From: Marinobacterium sedimentorum
GTDB taxonomy: Bacteria; Pseudomonadota; Gammaproteobacteria; Pseudomonadales; Balneatricaceae
Direction of reading: 5' to 3'
Length of the DNA: 64,000 nucleotides
Assembly: GCF_024267675.1 (NCBI RefSeq)
Contig: NZ_JALDYX010000010.1
Location: 1-64,000 of the forward strand
This document shows positions 45,467 through 54,728 of this stretch, piece after piece. Made by a program: the position numbers and the translations under genes. The notes under the pieces were generated by a model, which saw only the letters and a program-made list of their open reading frames with translations, ran no database searches and was not told the origin of the DNA. Positions within the stretch are counted from its first letter, which is position 1, and every line of letters begins with the position of its first letter.

Positions 45467-46999
45467 TCAGGTTCCGCTTATCCACAGGTGGCAAAGCACG
45501 CTCAGGCCATAGCCCAGGGCAATGGCCCAGGTCCAGCGCAAGTGACTCATAAAGGTATAAACGCCGTGGGCCTGCCCCATAAGGGCGATACCCGCAGCCG
45601 ATCCGATGGACAGCAGCGAGCCGCCGACACCGGCGGTGAGGGTGACCAGCAGCCACTGGGCCATATCCATGTCCGGTGCCATGCGCAGCACCGCCAGCAT
45701 GACCGGAATGTTATCGATCACCGCCGACAGTATGCCGACGGCAATATTCGCCAGCGTAGGCCCGAGGGTGCCATAGACCTGCTCCGAGGCCAGGCTCAGG
45801 TAACCCAGCTGGGCCAGCCCGCCCACGGCCAGCACCACGCCATAAAAGAACATCAGGGTGTCCCAGGAGGCGCGCTCCACCACATGGAAGATATCGAATC
45901 GGCGCACGACATCGGTGTGATCGCCCTGGGTGGGTTCCATGCTGGCGATGCTTTCCGCCTGATGCTGGCTCAGGTGGCCGGCATCGCGCAGTGCAGGTTC
46001 GCGTCTTGCCAGCCAGTAACCGTAGAGTTTCAGAATGCCCAGCCCCGTCATCATGCCCAGCGCCGGGCTCAGGTGCAGGCTGCTGTTGATCAGCACCGAG
46101 AAGGCGATGGTGCCGAGGAAAATGCCGATAATCGCCAGGGCGCCACGGCGCATGCGGGTCTCGCCGTACTGGTCGGCCGCAGGAGGTGCCTTCTCGACCA
46201 CGCGGTACATCAGCAGGGCCGGCAGCAGCCAGTTGACCAGGGCGGGCAGAAACAGGCGGCCAAACTCGGCGAAGGGCACCAGGCCTTCCTGCCAGACCAT
46301 CAGGGTGGTGATGTCGCCGAACGGGCTGAAGGCACCGCCGGCGTTGGCGGCGATGACGATATTGATGCTGCCCACGGTGATGAACTGGCGATTGCCGTTG
46401 CCGACCGCCAGCACCACGGCGCCCATCAACAGGGCGGTGGACAGGTTGTCGGCTACAGGTGAGAGCGCGAAGGCGAGGGCGCCGGTAATCCAGTACACCT
46501 GTCGCAGCGAGAATTGGCGCACGATCAGCCAGGAACGCAGCGCGCCGAACACCTGGCGTTCCTCCAGGGTGGTGACAAAGGTCATGGCCGCCAGCAGGAA
46601 GAGGAACATCTCGGCGTATTCCAGAATATTGTGCTGCAGCGCAGGGCCTGCGGTTTCGGTATCGCCGTTCACGGCGTAGGCCAGGCCGGTGAGCAGCCAG
46701 ATCAGGCCGGCGGCGACGATCATGGGTTTGGACTTGCGCAGCAGGAAAAATTCTTCGCCGATTACGAACACATAGGCCAGCACAAAGATCAGTACGGCCA
46801 GCACGCCGTACAGGCTGGTGGTGAGGTCGGGCATGGCGCCTGCCGCCGTAGGCGCAGCCGCCGCAGTGGTGGCAAGAACAGACGGGGCGCTGAACAGGCC
46901 GGCCAGGGCCAGCAGCAGGGCGGGGACAATTTTTTGCATGACAGGGCCCGCAGGGCCACCTTCAGATGCTGTGCGTCGTTTCTCGCTGCGGTGTCCCAT
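45467..46999 (-). CDS. nhaD: NhaD-type sodium/proton antiporter
   Basis: About 510 residues, more than ten membrane segments, of the NhaD/ion-transporter superfamily common in marine and halophilic proteobacteria. SPVADNLSTALLMGAVVLA and NIVIAANAGGAFSPFGDITT are the characteristic loops, and IDNIPVMLAVLRMAPDMD the second half. I chose ATG 46999 (MGHRSEKRRTASEGG) because GAGGGAAGG lies 5-9 nt upstream; ATG 46939 (MQKIVPALLLALAG) would give a cleaner signal sequence but lacks a ribosome binding site. It exports Na+ at alkaline pH. Divergent from prfB. Confidence 0.88.
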   Translation of the reverse strand: MGHRSEKRRTASEGGPAGPVMQKIVPALLLALAGLFSAPSVLATTAAAAPTAAGAMPDLTTSLYGVLAVLIFVLAYVFVIGEEFFLLRKSKPMIVAAGLIWLLTGLAYAVNGDTETAGPALQHNILEYAEMFLFLLAAMTFVTTLEERQVFGALRSWLIVRQFSLRQVYWITGALAFALSPVADNLSTALLMGAVVLAVGNGNRQFITVGSINIVIAANAGGAFSPFGDITTLMVWQEGLVPFAEFGRLFLPALVNWLLPALLMYRVVEKAPPAADQYGETRMRRGALAIIGIFLGTIAFSVLINSSLHLSPALGMMTGLGILKLYGYWLARREPALRDAGHLSQHQAESIASMEPTQGDHTDVVRRFDIFHVVERASWDTLMFFYGVVLAVGGLAQLGYLSLASEQVYGTLGPTLANIAVGILSAVIDNIPVMLAVLRMAPDMDMAQWLLVTLTAGVGGSLLSIGSAAGIALMGQAHGVYTFMSHLRWTWAIALGYGLSVLCHLWISGT

Positions 47000-47343
47000 A
47001 TGGCCTTCCCTCTGCGCTGATACTGCCTTAAGCCATGGCTTGAAGTGTGGCTTTGTCCTGGCTTTTTCCTGGTTTTGTGCTGGCGTGACGCTGGCGCTGT
47101 GGTGCTTCTGTAGTGTTGCACCATGGCGCAAGTATACTTCCAAATTAAGCAGTTAGCTGTGCTAACCCGCGACCGGGGAGTCTGTCCGGCCGGATTCCAG
47201 GGCCTGTATTACCGGGCTTGCAGTGTGCCGCAATGGAGGCTCGGAGTGCATTTTCAGCCGAGCTTTGGCGTTGTATATAGGTGGCCAGGCGGCGCCTGTG
47301 GCCAGGATACTGCGGCCCTTGGCTCAGACGGCGGTAAAGATCA

Positions 47344-47372
47344 TTTAAAGCCACCGGCGGATCGGTTAAAAT
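47344..47372 (+). promoter_or_regulatory. probable prfB promoter
   Basis: TTTAAA (47344-47349), 17-bp spacer, TAAAAT (47367-47372), 38 bp before the prfB ATG. Confidence 0.5.
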
Positions 47373-47410
47373 ACGCCCCTTTTCTAATCTGCGAGTATTA
47401 AACGCAAGCG

Positions 47411-48505
47411 ATGGAAATCAACCCGATCATCAACGCCCTGAAGGATATCGGCGAACGCGCCGGCTCCCTGCGTGTTTATCTCGAGTACGACGTCAAGAAA
47501 GAACGTCTGGAAGAGGTCGAGCGCGAACTTGAATCTCCCTCTGTGTGGGATGATCCTGCCAATGCCCAGAAACTGGGCCGCGAGCGTTCACAGCTCGAAG
47601 ACGTGGTACAGACTCTGGAGGCGCTGCAAAGCGGTTCGGCCGATGCCCGCGAGCTGCTGGACATGGCCGTCGAGGAAAATGACGAAGACACCGTCGCCGA
47701 GGTGCAGCAGGAAGTCGCTGCGCTGGTTGCGCGGCTGGAAACCCTCGAGTTCCGCCGCATGTTCTCCGGTGAAGCCGATATCAACAACGCCTTCCTGGAC
47801 ATACAGTCGGGCTCCGGTGGTACTGAGGCGCAGGACTGGGCCAACATCATGCTGCGCATGTTCCTGCGCTGGGGTGAGGACAAGGGCTTCAAGACCGAGC
47901 TGGTGGAAGTCTCCGACGGTGACGTCGCCGGAATCAAGAGTGCCACCATCCGCTTCGAGGGTGAGTACGCCTTTGGCTGGCTGCGCACCGAAACCGGTGT
48001 GCACCGCCTGGTGCGCAAGTCGCCGTTCGACTCCGGCGGGCGTCGTCACACCTCCTTTGCATCCGTTTTCGTGTCGCCCGAGATCGACGACAACGTCGAG
48101 ATCGACATCAATCCGGCGGACCTGCGTGTCGACGTCTATCGTGCCTCAGGAGCCGGTGGTCAGCACGTTAACCGAACCGAGTCGGCGGTGCGTATTACGC
48201 ACATCCCGACCAATACGGTGGTGCAGTGCCAGAGTCAGCGTTCGCAGCATCAGAACAAGGACTTCTGTATGAAGCAGCTGCGCTCCAAGCTGTATGAGCT
48301 CGAGATGCTCAAACGCTCGGAAGCGGCCCAGATTCTGGAAGATTCCAAGGCCGATATCGGCTGGGGCAGCCAGATCCGCTCCTACGTCCTGGATGACAGT
48401 CGCATCAAGGATCTGCGCACCGGTGTGCAGACATCCAACTGCGACCGCGTGCTGGATGGCGACCTGGACATGTTTATCGAAGCCAGCCTCAAGGCCGGTC
48501 TGTAA
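47411..48505 (+). CDS. prfB: peptide chain release factor 2
   Basis: A 364-residue class I release factor for UGA and UAA. It reads in a single frame: [15 protein letters not shown] is encoded continuously, whereas in many bacteria this position carries the in-frame UGA and +1 slip (TAT CTT TGA C). The GGQ loop is [15 protein letters not shown]; the stop-codon recognition loop (SPF in [10 protein letters not shown]) is present. It precedes lysS by 85 bp, a conserved pair. The start is ATG 47411. Confidence 0.97.
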   Translation: MEINPIINALKDIGERAGSLRVYLEYDVKKERLEEVERELESPSVWDDPANAQKLGRERSQLEDVVQTLEALQSGSADARELLDMAVEENDEDTVAEVQQEVAALVARLETLEFRRMFSGEADINNAFLDIQSGSGGTEAQDWANIMLRMFLRWGEDKGFKTELVEVSDGDVAGIKSATIRFEGEYAFGWLRTETGVHRLVRKSPFDSGGRRHTSFASVFVSPEIDDNVEIDINPADLRVDVYRASGAGGQHVNRTESAVRITHIPTNTVVQCQSQRSQHQNKDFCMKQLRSKLYELEMLKRSEAAQILEDSKADIGWGSQIRSYVLDDSRIKDLRTGVQTSNCDRVLDGDLDMFIEASLKAGL

Positions 48506-48517
48506 GCCAGACCCCAG

Positions 48518-48545
48518 AGCCCGCCTGAGTCCGGCGGGCTTTATA
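48518..48545 (+). terminator. hairpin between prfB and lysS
   Basis: AGCCCGCC / GGCGGGCT with a TGAGTCC loop, followed by TTAT. Weak terminator or attenuator; lysS may be partly read through. Confidence 0.5.
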
Positions 48546-48590
48546 GCCAGATTTCCCGGTATTCAACGTTTTACAGATTAAGGTTCCCCG

Positions 48591-50102
48591 ATGTCCGACA
48601 CTACCCAAGCGCAAGACGAAAACCGCCTTATCGCGGAGCGGCGCGAAAAACTCAATGGCCTGCGCGAGCAGGGCAATGCCTTCCCCAACAGCTTTCGCCG
48701 TGACAGCTATGCCGCCGATCTGCAGCAGGCCCATGGCGAAAAGACCAAGGAAGAGCTGGAAGAGCTGGGGCATCGTGTGTCGGTTGCCGGGCGCGTAATG
48801 CTTAACCGTGGCGCCTTTATCGTGCTGCAGGACATGACCGGTCGCATTCAGCTGTACGTCAACAAGCCGGCGCGCCCCTTCGCCAAGTCTCTGGACCTGG
48901 GCGATATCGTCGCCATCAGCGGCGTGCTGCACAAATCCGGCAAGGGCGATCTGTTTGTCGATATGGAAGAATGCCAGTTGCTCACCAAGAGCCTGCGTCC
49001 GCTGCCCGACAAGCACAAGGGCCTGCAGGACACCGAAATGCGCTACCGTCAGCGCTATGTCGATCTGATCACCAATGATCAGTCGCGCCGCGTGTTTGAA
49101 GTGCGTTCGGGCATCGTTTCCGGTATTCGCCGCTTCCTCACCGAGCGCCGTTTCCTCGAAGTTGAAACCCCGATGCTGCAGGCGATTCCAGGTGGCGCAT
49201 CGGCCCGCCCGTTCGTCACGCACCACAATGCGCTGGATATCGGCATGTACCTGCGTATCGCGCCTGAGCTGTATCTCAAGCGTCTGGTCGTGGGCGGTTT
49301 CGAGCGCGTGTTCGAGATCAACCGCAACTTCCGTAACGAAGGGCTGTCCACGCGACACAACCCCGAGTTCACCATGATTGAGTTCTACCAGGCCTATGCC
49401 GATTACAAGGACCTGATGGATCTGACCGAAGACATGCTGCGCACCGTCGCGCAGGAAGTTCTGGGCACCACCACCCTGGTCAATACAGTGCGCAATGAAG
49501 ACGGTGAAGTGCTGGAAAGCTTCGAATACGATCTGTCCAAGCCCTTTACCCGGCTGTCGGTATTCGACTCCATCCTGCACTACAACCCGGATATTGCTGC
49601 GGCGGCCCTGGCCGATGACCATGCTGCACGTCAGATCGCGCAGCGCCTGGACATCAACGTCAAGGACAGCTGGGGCCTTGGCAAGGTTCAGATCGAGATA
49701 TTCGAGAAGACCGTCGAGCACCGCCTGGATCAGCCGACCTTCATTACCGAATACCCGACCGAAGTCAGCCCGCTGGCGCGTCGCAACGATGACAACCCCT
49801 TCGTGACCGACCGCTTCGAGTTCTTTGTCGGTGGTCGCGAACTGGCCAACGGCTTCTCCGAGTTGAACGATGCCGAAGATCAGGCCGAGCGCTTCCGCGC
49901 TCAGGTGGCCGAGAAGGATGCCGGCGACGACGAAGCCATGCACTACGATGCCGATTACATCAATGCGCTGGAATACGGCCTGCCGCCGACGGCGGGCGAA
50001 GGTATCGGTATTGACCGTCTGGTCATGCTGTTTACCGATTCGCCGTCCATTCGCGACGTTATCCTGTTCCCGGCCATGCGCCCGGTAAAGTCGCAGGCAT
50101 AG
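48591..50102 (+). CDS. lysS: lysyl-tRNA synthetase (class II)
   Basis: A 503-residue class II synthetase with the OB-fold anticodon domain ([20 protein letters not shown]) and the catalytic motifs 1 to 3: motif 2 [20 protein letters not shown] and motif 3 [20 protein letters not shown]. It charges tRNA-Lys. It starts at ATG 48591 after AAGGTTCCCC. Follows prfB. Confidence 0.97.
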   Translation: MSDTTQAQDENRLIAERREKLNGLREQGNAFPNSFRRDSYAADLQQAHGEKTKEELEELGHRVSVAGRVMLNRGAFIVLQDMTGRIQLYVNKPARPFAKSLDLGDIVAISGVLHKSGKGDLFVDMEECQLLTKSLRPLPDKHKGLQDTEMRYRQRYVDLITNDQSRRVFEVRSGIVSGIRRFLTERRFLEVETPMLQAIPGGASARPFVTHHNALDIGMYLRIAPELYLKRLVVGGFERVFEINRNFRNEGLSTRHNPEFTMIEFYQAYADYKDLMDLTEDMLRTVAQEVLGTTTLVNTVRNEDGEVLESFEYDLSKPFTRLSVFDSILHYNPDIAAAALADDHAARQIAQRLDINVKDSWGLGKVQIEIFEKTVEHRLDQPTFITEYPTEVSPLARRNDDNPFVTDRFEFFVGGRELANGFSELNDAEDQAERFRAQVAEKDAGDDEAMHYDADYINALEYGLPPTAGEGIGIDRLVMLFTDSPSIRDVILFPAMRPVKSQA

Positions 50103-50119
50103 GCCTGGCGCGCCAAACC

Positions 50120-50581
50120 ATGGGTGTCCCGGATAAGGCCAAGGGCAGCCTGCTGTTCCCGTCGCCCTCACGCAAGCTGCCGGGCAAGCGCTATCTCAAC
50201 ATAGCGCTGCGCAGCCTGCATCTGGTGGGGATTGCGGGTCTTGCCGGCCATTTCCTCTATCAGTTGCCCACGGCGCAATGGCTCGGCTTTCTGTGGCTGG
50301 GCTTTGGCGCAGGGCTCACCATGGTGCTGATCGAGCTGTACTGCGACGGTATCTGGCTGCTGCAGCTGCGCGGCCAGGCCATCCTGCTCAAGGTGCTCTT
50401 GCTGGGGCTGGTATTGCCCTGGCCAGTCCTGCTGGGCCCGGTCTTTGTGCTGGCCATTCTGATCTCGGGTTTCTTCGCCCATGCCCCTGGCCATCTGCGT
50501 TACTACTCGATCTATCACGGACGGGTGGTCAAGGCACTGCGTGATGCCAGCGGCGCCATCAAGGACAGCGGACAGCTCTGA
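50120..50581 (+). CDS. small multi-spanning membrane protein, unknown function
   Basis: A 153-residue protein with four hydrophobic segments ([72 protein letters not shown]) and the sequence [16 protein letters not shown] at the C-terminus. I do not recognise the family. It lies 17 bp after lysS and overlaps ung by 1 bp (TGATG), so it is part of a lysS-ung transcript and coupled to ung. Confidence 0.7.
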   Translation: MGVPDKAKGSLLFPSPSRKLPGKRYLNIALRSLHLVGIAGLAGHFLYQLPTAQWLGFLWLGFGAGLTMVLIELYCDGIWLLQLRGQAILLKVLLLGLVLPWPVLLGPVFVLAILISGFFAHAPGHLRYYSIYHGRVVKALRDASGAIKDSGQL

Positions 50582-51306
50582 TGACCCTGCAATGGCTTGC
50601 TACCGACAAAGAACAGATGCAACTGTCGCTGCAGCCGGACTGGCAGACGCTGCTGGGCCCCGAGCTTGAGCAGCCGGACATGCTGGAACTGCAGCGCTTC
50701 CTGCAGACCGAGCAGCAGGCCGGCAAGCAGATTTATCCCGCTCCCGAGCACTGGTTGCATGCACTGCAGAGCACGGCGCTGGAGGATGTGAAGGTAGTGA
50801 TTCTGGGGCAGGACCCCTACCATCAGCCGGGCCAGGCCCAGGGGCTGAGCTTTTCGGTGCCCGCCGGCATCAAGGTGCCGCCCTCCCTGCGCAATATCTA
50901 CAAGGAGCTGCAGAGCGATCTTGGTATCGAGCCTGCTCAGCATGGTTGTCTGGAAAGCTGGGCGCGGCAGGGGGTACTGCTGCTCAATGCCGTGCTGACG
51001 GTGGAGCAGGGTCAGGCGGCGTCCCATCAGGGGCGGGGCTGGGAGCGCTTCACCGACAAGGTGATTCACGCCGTGAATGGACACTGTAACGGTGTGGTGT
51101 TCATTCTCTGGGGCAGCTATGCCCAGAAGAAGGGAGCCTTTGTCGATACGCAGCGTCATCTAGTGTTGCAGTCACCGCATCCGTCGCCGCTGGCGGCGCA
51201 TCGGGGCTTCTTTGGCTGTCGCCACTTCAGCCAGGCCAATGCTTTTCTCAAGGCCCAGGGCCGCACGCCGATCAACTGGCAGTTGCCAGAGCTCGATACA
51301 CTCTGA
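50581..51306 (+). CDS. ung: uracil-DNA glycosylase
   Basis: A 241-residue family 1 UDG that removes uracil from DNA. The catalytic Asp78 lies in [17 protein letters not shown] and the [19 protein letters not shown] loop carries the catalytic His. The start overlaps the stop of the preceding membrane-protein gene (TGATG). The product is longer by about 10 residues at the N-terminus than E. coli Ung. Confidence 0.95.
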   Translation: MTLQWLATDKEQMQLSLQPDWQTLLGPELEQPDMLELQRFLQTEQQAGKQIYPAPEHWLHALQSTALEDVKVVILGQDPYHQPGQAQGLSFSVPAGIKVPPSLRNIYKELQSDLGIEPAQHGCLESWARQGVLLLNAVLTVEQGQAASHQGRGWERFTDKVIHAVNGHCNGVVFILWGSYAQKKGAFVDTQRHLVLQSPHPSPLAAHRGFFGCRHFSQANAFLKAQGRTPINWQLPELDTL

Positions 51307-51487
51307 GGTTCTGCCAAACGCCGGTTAATACTGCAAGCTGTGCAATAATGTCCGCAGAGATTGTGCTACGACAGGGGACCCGGGCATTGTTGAACGCTAT
51401 GTACATCTGCTCTGTCGCACTATTGTTACCGCTGTCGTGCAATGACTGCCGATGGCCTATTCGCATTAAGATATTTGATATACAAAC

Positions 51488-52201
51488 ATGACCAAAACCA
51501 GCATTCGTAAAAGTGACAGCAAGTCCGGCGCAGACGGCGTATATGATCGTATCTGGTCTGCCATCATGGAGCGCAAGCTACAGCCGGGCACCCGCCTCAA
51601 GGAAGAGGATCTGTGTGAGGTTTTCCAGACCAGCCGTGGCGGCATCCGCAAGGTGCTGCTGCGCCTGGCGCACCATAATCTGGTGAATCTGGTGCCCAAC
51701 AGCGGGGCCTATGTTGCCAAGGTCACGGTAAAGGAGGCGCGGGAGGTTTTTCAGGCCCGGCGTCTGATCGAAACCGAGCTGTTGCGCGAACTGGCCCTTG
51801 ATTTCACCGCCGACAAGCAGCAAGCGCTGACCGAACATGTGGAGTTGGAAGAGCAGGCCCACCACGACGGTGACCTCAATCGTCGGATCCGCCTGTCCGG
51901 CGAGTTTCACCTCAAGATTGGCGAGCTGGCGGACAAGCCGGTTCTGACCCAGTTTCTTCGCGAAATCATTTCCAGAACCTCGCTCATCATCGCCCAGTAC
52001 CAGCGCGCCAGTGCCCGCCATTCCGAGCAGACTGCCACTCACCCCTGCTGCGAGCACCGTGGCTTGATCGAGGCGTTGGAGCAGCGCGACGCGGGCCGGG
52101 CGGTAGAGCTGATGATCGAGCACCTCAATCACCTGGAAGAGCAACTCGACCTGACCTCCGGTACCCACAGCGCCATCGACCTGCAAAGCATTTTCAGCTG
52201 A
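51488..52201 (+). CDS. GntR-family regulator with FCD domain (1)
   Basis: A 237-residue regulator. The N-terminal winged helix reads GVYDRIWSAIMERKLQPGTR to SRGGIRKVLLRLAHHNLVNL (about residues 17-75), followed by an FCD ligand-binding domain with metal-site residues in GEFHLKIGELADK and the C-terminal TATHPCCEHRGLIEAL-type histidines. The unusual serine-rich N-terminus is not part of the domain. It lies upstream of an NCS1 permease gene whose promoter region carries a perfect palindrome (52525-52544). A TTTG-ATATA-CAAA palindrome 8 bp before its own start suggests autoregulation. Confidence 0.85.
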   Translation: MTKTSIRKSDSKSGADGVYDRIWSAIMERKLQPGTRLKEEDLCEVFQTSRGGIRKVLLRLAHHNLVNLVPNSGAYVAKVTVKEAREVFQARRLIETELLRELALDFTADKQQALTEHVELEEQAHHDGDLNRRIRLSGEFHLKIGELADKPVLTQFLREIISRTSLIIAQYQRASARHSEQTATHPCCEHRGLIEALEQRDAGRAVELMIEHLNHLEEQLDLTSGTHSAIDLQSIFS

Positions 52202-52524
52202 CCCGTCTGCGATACCCCGTGGTGACCCTGGGTCCGTTGCGGCGTCGGCAACGCCCTTAGTGAGGTTTCGCCTCTTCGCCTATTGTTGACTCTAGTGTTA
52301 ACGATGTGTGAGACGTCATGCCTGTCAGGTTCCATTATCAAGGCGGTTATACAGCCATTCCCAGGCGCATGCCTGAATGCTGGCGTTGCGGATGAGTGTC
52401 GAATTTTTCCTCATTTTTCTGAATATGTATCAATATGGCGGTATTTTGTCCGATTTTAAGGGCTTTTTATCCTTCTGTTCGCCCTCCTGCCTGATCTCGG
52501 CTGCATGAAATAGATCCGTTTCAA

Positions 52525-52544
52525 CATTATTGTGAACAATAATG
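52525..52544. promoter_or_regulatory. 20-bp palindromic operator candidate
   Basis: CATTATTGTGAACAATAATG: 9-bp perfect arms around GA. The TTGT-N2-ACAA core is the pattern seen for GntR/FCD-type operators. It lies 185 bp before the permease ATG. Confidence 0.6.
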
Positions 52545-52626
52545 TAAGCATTATCATGTTATTTCTCTTCCGGTTGTGTTTTATTTGTATCGTTAACGTT
52601 TGTGTTTGAGATCTATTCGAGGCAGA

Positions 52627-52710
52627 GCGATCGGGATGATGGTTCAAGTCCGCTACGTCGGCACAGGATGGCCGGGGCTGGTATCTGCCAGCAGAGGTAG
52701 CGGCTCCTAA
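52627..52710 (+). promoter_or_regulatory. structured leader RNA candidate of the NCS1 permease
   Basis: CCGCTAC (52651-52657) pairs with GTAGCGG (52697-52703), enclosing two hairpins: GCTGG-TATCTG-CCAGC and a CGGC/GCCG stem. This is a three-way-junction shape ending 25 bp before the ATG. I could not assign it to a known riboswitch class (not TPP). Confidence 0.35.
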
Positions 52711-52728
52711 CAATAACGGTGAAAAACC

Positions 52729-54442
52729 ATGCGTGAAAATCTAACAATTAAAAATATCGACAGCAGTTTGCACAACGAAGATCTGGCACCCATTGCGATG
52801 GAAAAACGCACCTGGGGCTGGTTCGAAATTTTCAACGTCTGGTCCAACGACATCCAGAGTCTGTTTGGCTATACCCTGGCGGCTTCGCTCTTTATTACCT
52901 ACGGCCTCAATGGCTGGGCGGTGTTTGCCGCCATTATCCTGGCGGGCTTTATCGTCATGGGACTGGTGAATCTTTCAGGCAAGCCCAGCGTGCGTTACGG
53001 CATCCCCTATCCGGTGATGGCGGATAGCCCTGCCCTTTACCCGCAAGTCCGCCTCAGCGAGTCGCCAAGGGGTCAGCCGCACGACGCATTTTTGAAGGCA
53101 TAGCGGGCCTATGTCGAGAAAATGCAACATAGCGGATGGCTCCTTGGCGGCTCGCCCGAAGGGAGTCCCCCAACTCGTCCTCAGCCGTGTTGGCGTTCTT
53201 GGCAAGAGCCCCACTTTTCCCTGCAAACGCCGCCTTGCCGAGGACGAATTGGGGGGCTCTGAGGGGGACTTGCGGGTAAAAGGGCAGGGCTTGATGGGCG
53301 TGCGCGGCGCCAACTTTCCCGCTGTGATCCGCGGTATCGTCGCCATTTTCTGGTATGGCGTGCAAACATACTTTGCCTCTACAGCCATAGCGCTGCTGAT
53401 CAATACGCTCTTCACTATCGAAAGCACCGCGACCTTCCTTGGCATGACCGCCGTCGACTGGACCGCCTTTGTGCTGGTCTGGCTGTTTCAGATTTACCTG
53501 TTCTGGCAGGGCATTGACTGGATTACCCGCTTCCTTAACTGGGCCGGCCCGCTGGTGTATCTGGTGATGTTCGCGCTACTGGCGGTGATCTGGTACAAGG
53601 CCGGCGGTGGTCTGCTGGACGCCGTCGGTACCATTTTCAGTGGTCAGTCCGACTACGAGGGCAGCAGCTTTTCGGCCTTCGTCGCCATCGTCGGCACCAT
53701 GATTGCGTATTTTGCCGCGGTGGTGATCAACTTCGGCGATTTCTCGCGCTTTGTGCGCAGCGAGTCGGAAATGAAGAAAGGCAACCTGCTGGGGCTGCCG
53801 GTCAGCCTGGCAATATTTTCCTTTATTGCCCTCTTTGTTACCGCGGGCACCGTGGTGCTGTTCGGCGAAGCCCTGACCAACCCAACCGATATCATTGAGC
53901 GGGTGGATAACACCTTCCTGACCGTGATCGCTGCCATTACCTTCTTTGCTGCCACCATCGGCATCAACCTGGTGGCCAACTTTATCCCGCCTGCCTACGA
54001 CATCGCCAACCTGGCGCCGAGCAAGATCAATTTCCGCATGGGCGGGCTGATTACTGCGGTGATTGCCTTCTTTATCGGCGGTCTCTGGGTGTCGGTGGTC
54101 AGCCAGGTTGGTATCGCTGGCTTTGTGGATACCCTAGGGGCGGTGCTGGCACCGGTGTATGGCATCATGATTGTGGATTATTACCTGATCAAGGGTGGCA
54201 ACCTGGATATTCAGGATCTGTTCTCGGCCGACCCCAAGGGCAAGTACTACTTTGATGGCGGCTGGAACAAAAAAGCCATCCTGGGCTTTTGTGTTGCGGG
54301 TGTCTTCTCCATCGGTACCGTCTGGGTACCGGCGCTGGAAGCCCTGTCCGGCTACGGCTGGGTCATTGGCGCGCTGCTGGGTGGCTCAATCCACTGGCTG
54401 CTGATGCGCGGCGACGCTTTGGCGGCCGCACAGCGGGCCTGA
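52729..54442 (+). pseudogene. NCS1-family nucleobase/hydantoin-type permease disrupted by an insertion
   Basis: Two pieces of one NCS1 symporter. The N-terminal frame (52729-53024) encodes TWGWFEIFNVWSNDIQSLFG and GKPSVRYGIPYPVMA, then enters inserted DNA and stops at 53103. The C-terminal part resumes in another frame after 53292 (GVRGANFPAVIRGIVAIFWY) and runs to 54442, with ISGQSDYEGSS, FIPPAYDIANLAPSKINFRMG and the conserved DYYLIKGG. Together they give the usual 12-span NCS1 protein, about 480 residues, minus about five residues of the RASFG segment at the join. The family carries allantoin, hydantoin, cytosine or thiamine precursors. An ATG at 53294 could restart the C-terminal part, but two transmembrane helices would be missing. 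Confidence 0.85.
53026..53291. repeat. 266-bp palindromic insertion element (MITE-like) in the NCS1 gene
   Basis: Terminal inverted repeats AGCCCTGCCCTTTACCCGCA (continuing AGTCC, 53026-53050) and GGACTTGCGGGTAAAAGGGC (continuing AGGGCT, 53266-53291). Two internal hairpins: 53057-53080 with 53132-53155 (inner CTATGT/ACATAG), and 53167-53182 with 53240-53256. No transposase. A target duplication is not evident: TGATGG flanks both sides, but the adjoining host codons are lost. Confidence 0.85.
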
Positions 54443-54474
54443 TTCAAGGCCGCATAGTTCAAGTTCGCACCTAT

Positions 54475-54503
54475 TAGGCCCGCAGCAATGCGGGCCTTTT
54501 TTA
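54475..54503 (+). terminator. terminator of the NCS1 gene
   Basis: AGGCCCGC / GCGGGCCT with an AGCAAT loop, followed by six T. Confidence 0.85.
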
Positions 54504-54661
54504 TGTGCGCGCCAGGCGTGACGCGGGCGCCGCCGGCAATGAACTATTGGCTGTTGATGGGGTTCGCCACGCCACGCCCATGCCACGGCTAGTGCAAAGT
54601 TGGCTGGCCGCGTACCGGGTACAGGCAAAAAACGCATAGTCCTAGAACTGTAACTCATAAC

Positions 54662-54686
54662 AAAAAATATTGAATTATGAATTATA
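54662..54686. promoter_or_regulatory. operator candidate of the racemase operon (AATT-N3-AATT)
   Basis: AAAAATATTGAATTAT followed by GAATTATAT. The word AAAAATATTGAATTAT (16 nt) recurs at 63683-63698, and GAATTATGAATTA is the counterpart of TAATTCATAATTA at 63551-63563 in the GntR promoter. It lies 45 bp before the racemase ATG, overlapping the promoter region. Confidence 0.55.
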
Positions 54687-54728
54687 TGGTGGCAGTATCA
54701 TAAAAAAACACCCGCTAAAGGGGCGCTT

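Larger units (their letters stand above)
52202..52728. other. 527-bp intergenic region upstream of the NCS1 permease
   Basis: Holds the 52525-52544 palindrome and a GC-rich structured leader (52627-52710). The distal half (52380-52460) is AT-rich. Confidence 0.5.

Noticed and set aside
52636..52650. tRNA T-arm-like GGTTCAAGTCC before the NCS1 permease
   Set aside because: There is no acceptor stem, D-arm or anticodon arm in the right places; it is only a local resemblance.
52627..52710. TPP riboswitch
   Set aside because: The CTGAGA and the ACC..TGAACCTGAT core of TPP riboswitches are absent.
53026..53291. Group II intron or intein in the NCS1 gene
   Set aside because: At 266 bp, with terminal inverted repeats and stops in the host frame, it has neither intron domains nor intein motifs.
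53111..54442. A complete 443-residue permease starting at 53111
   Set aside because: Its first 60 codons come from the inserted palindromic element; homology to NCS1 proteins begins only at GVRGAN, so it is the 3' part of the broken gene.
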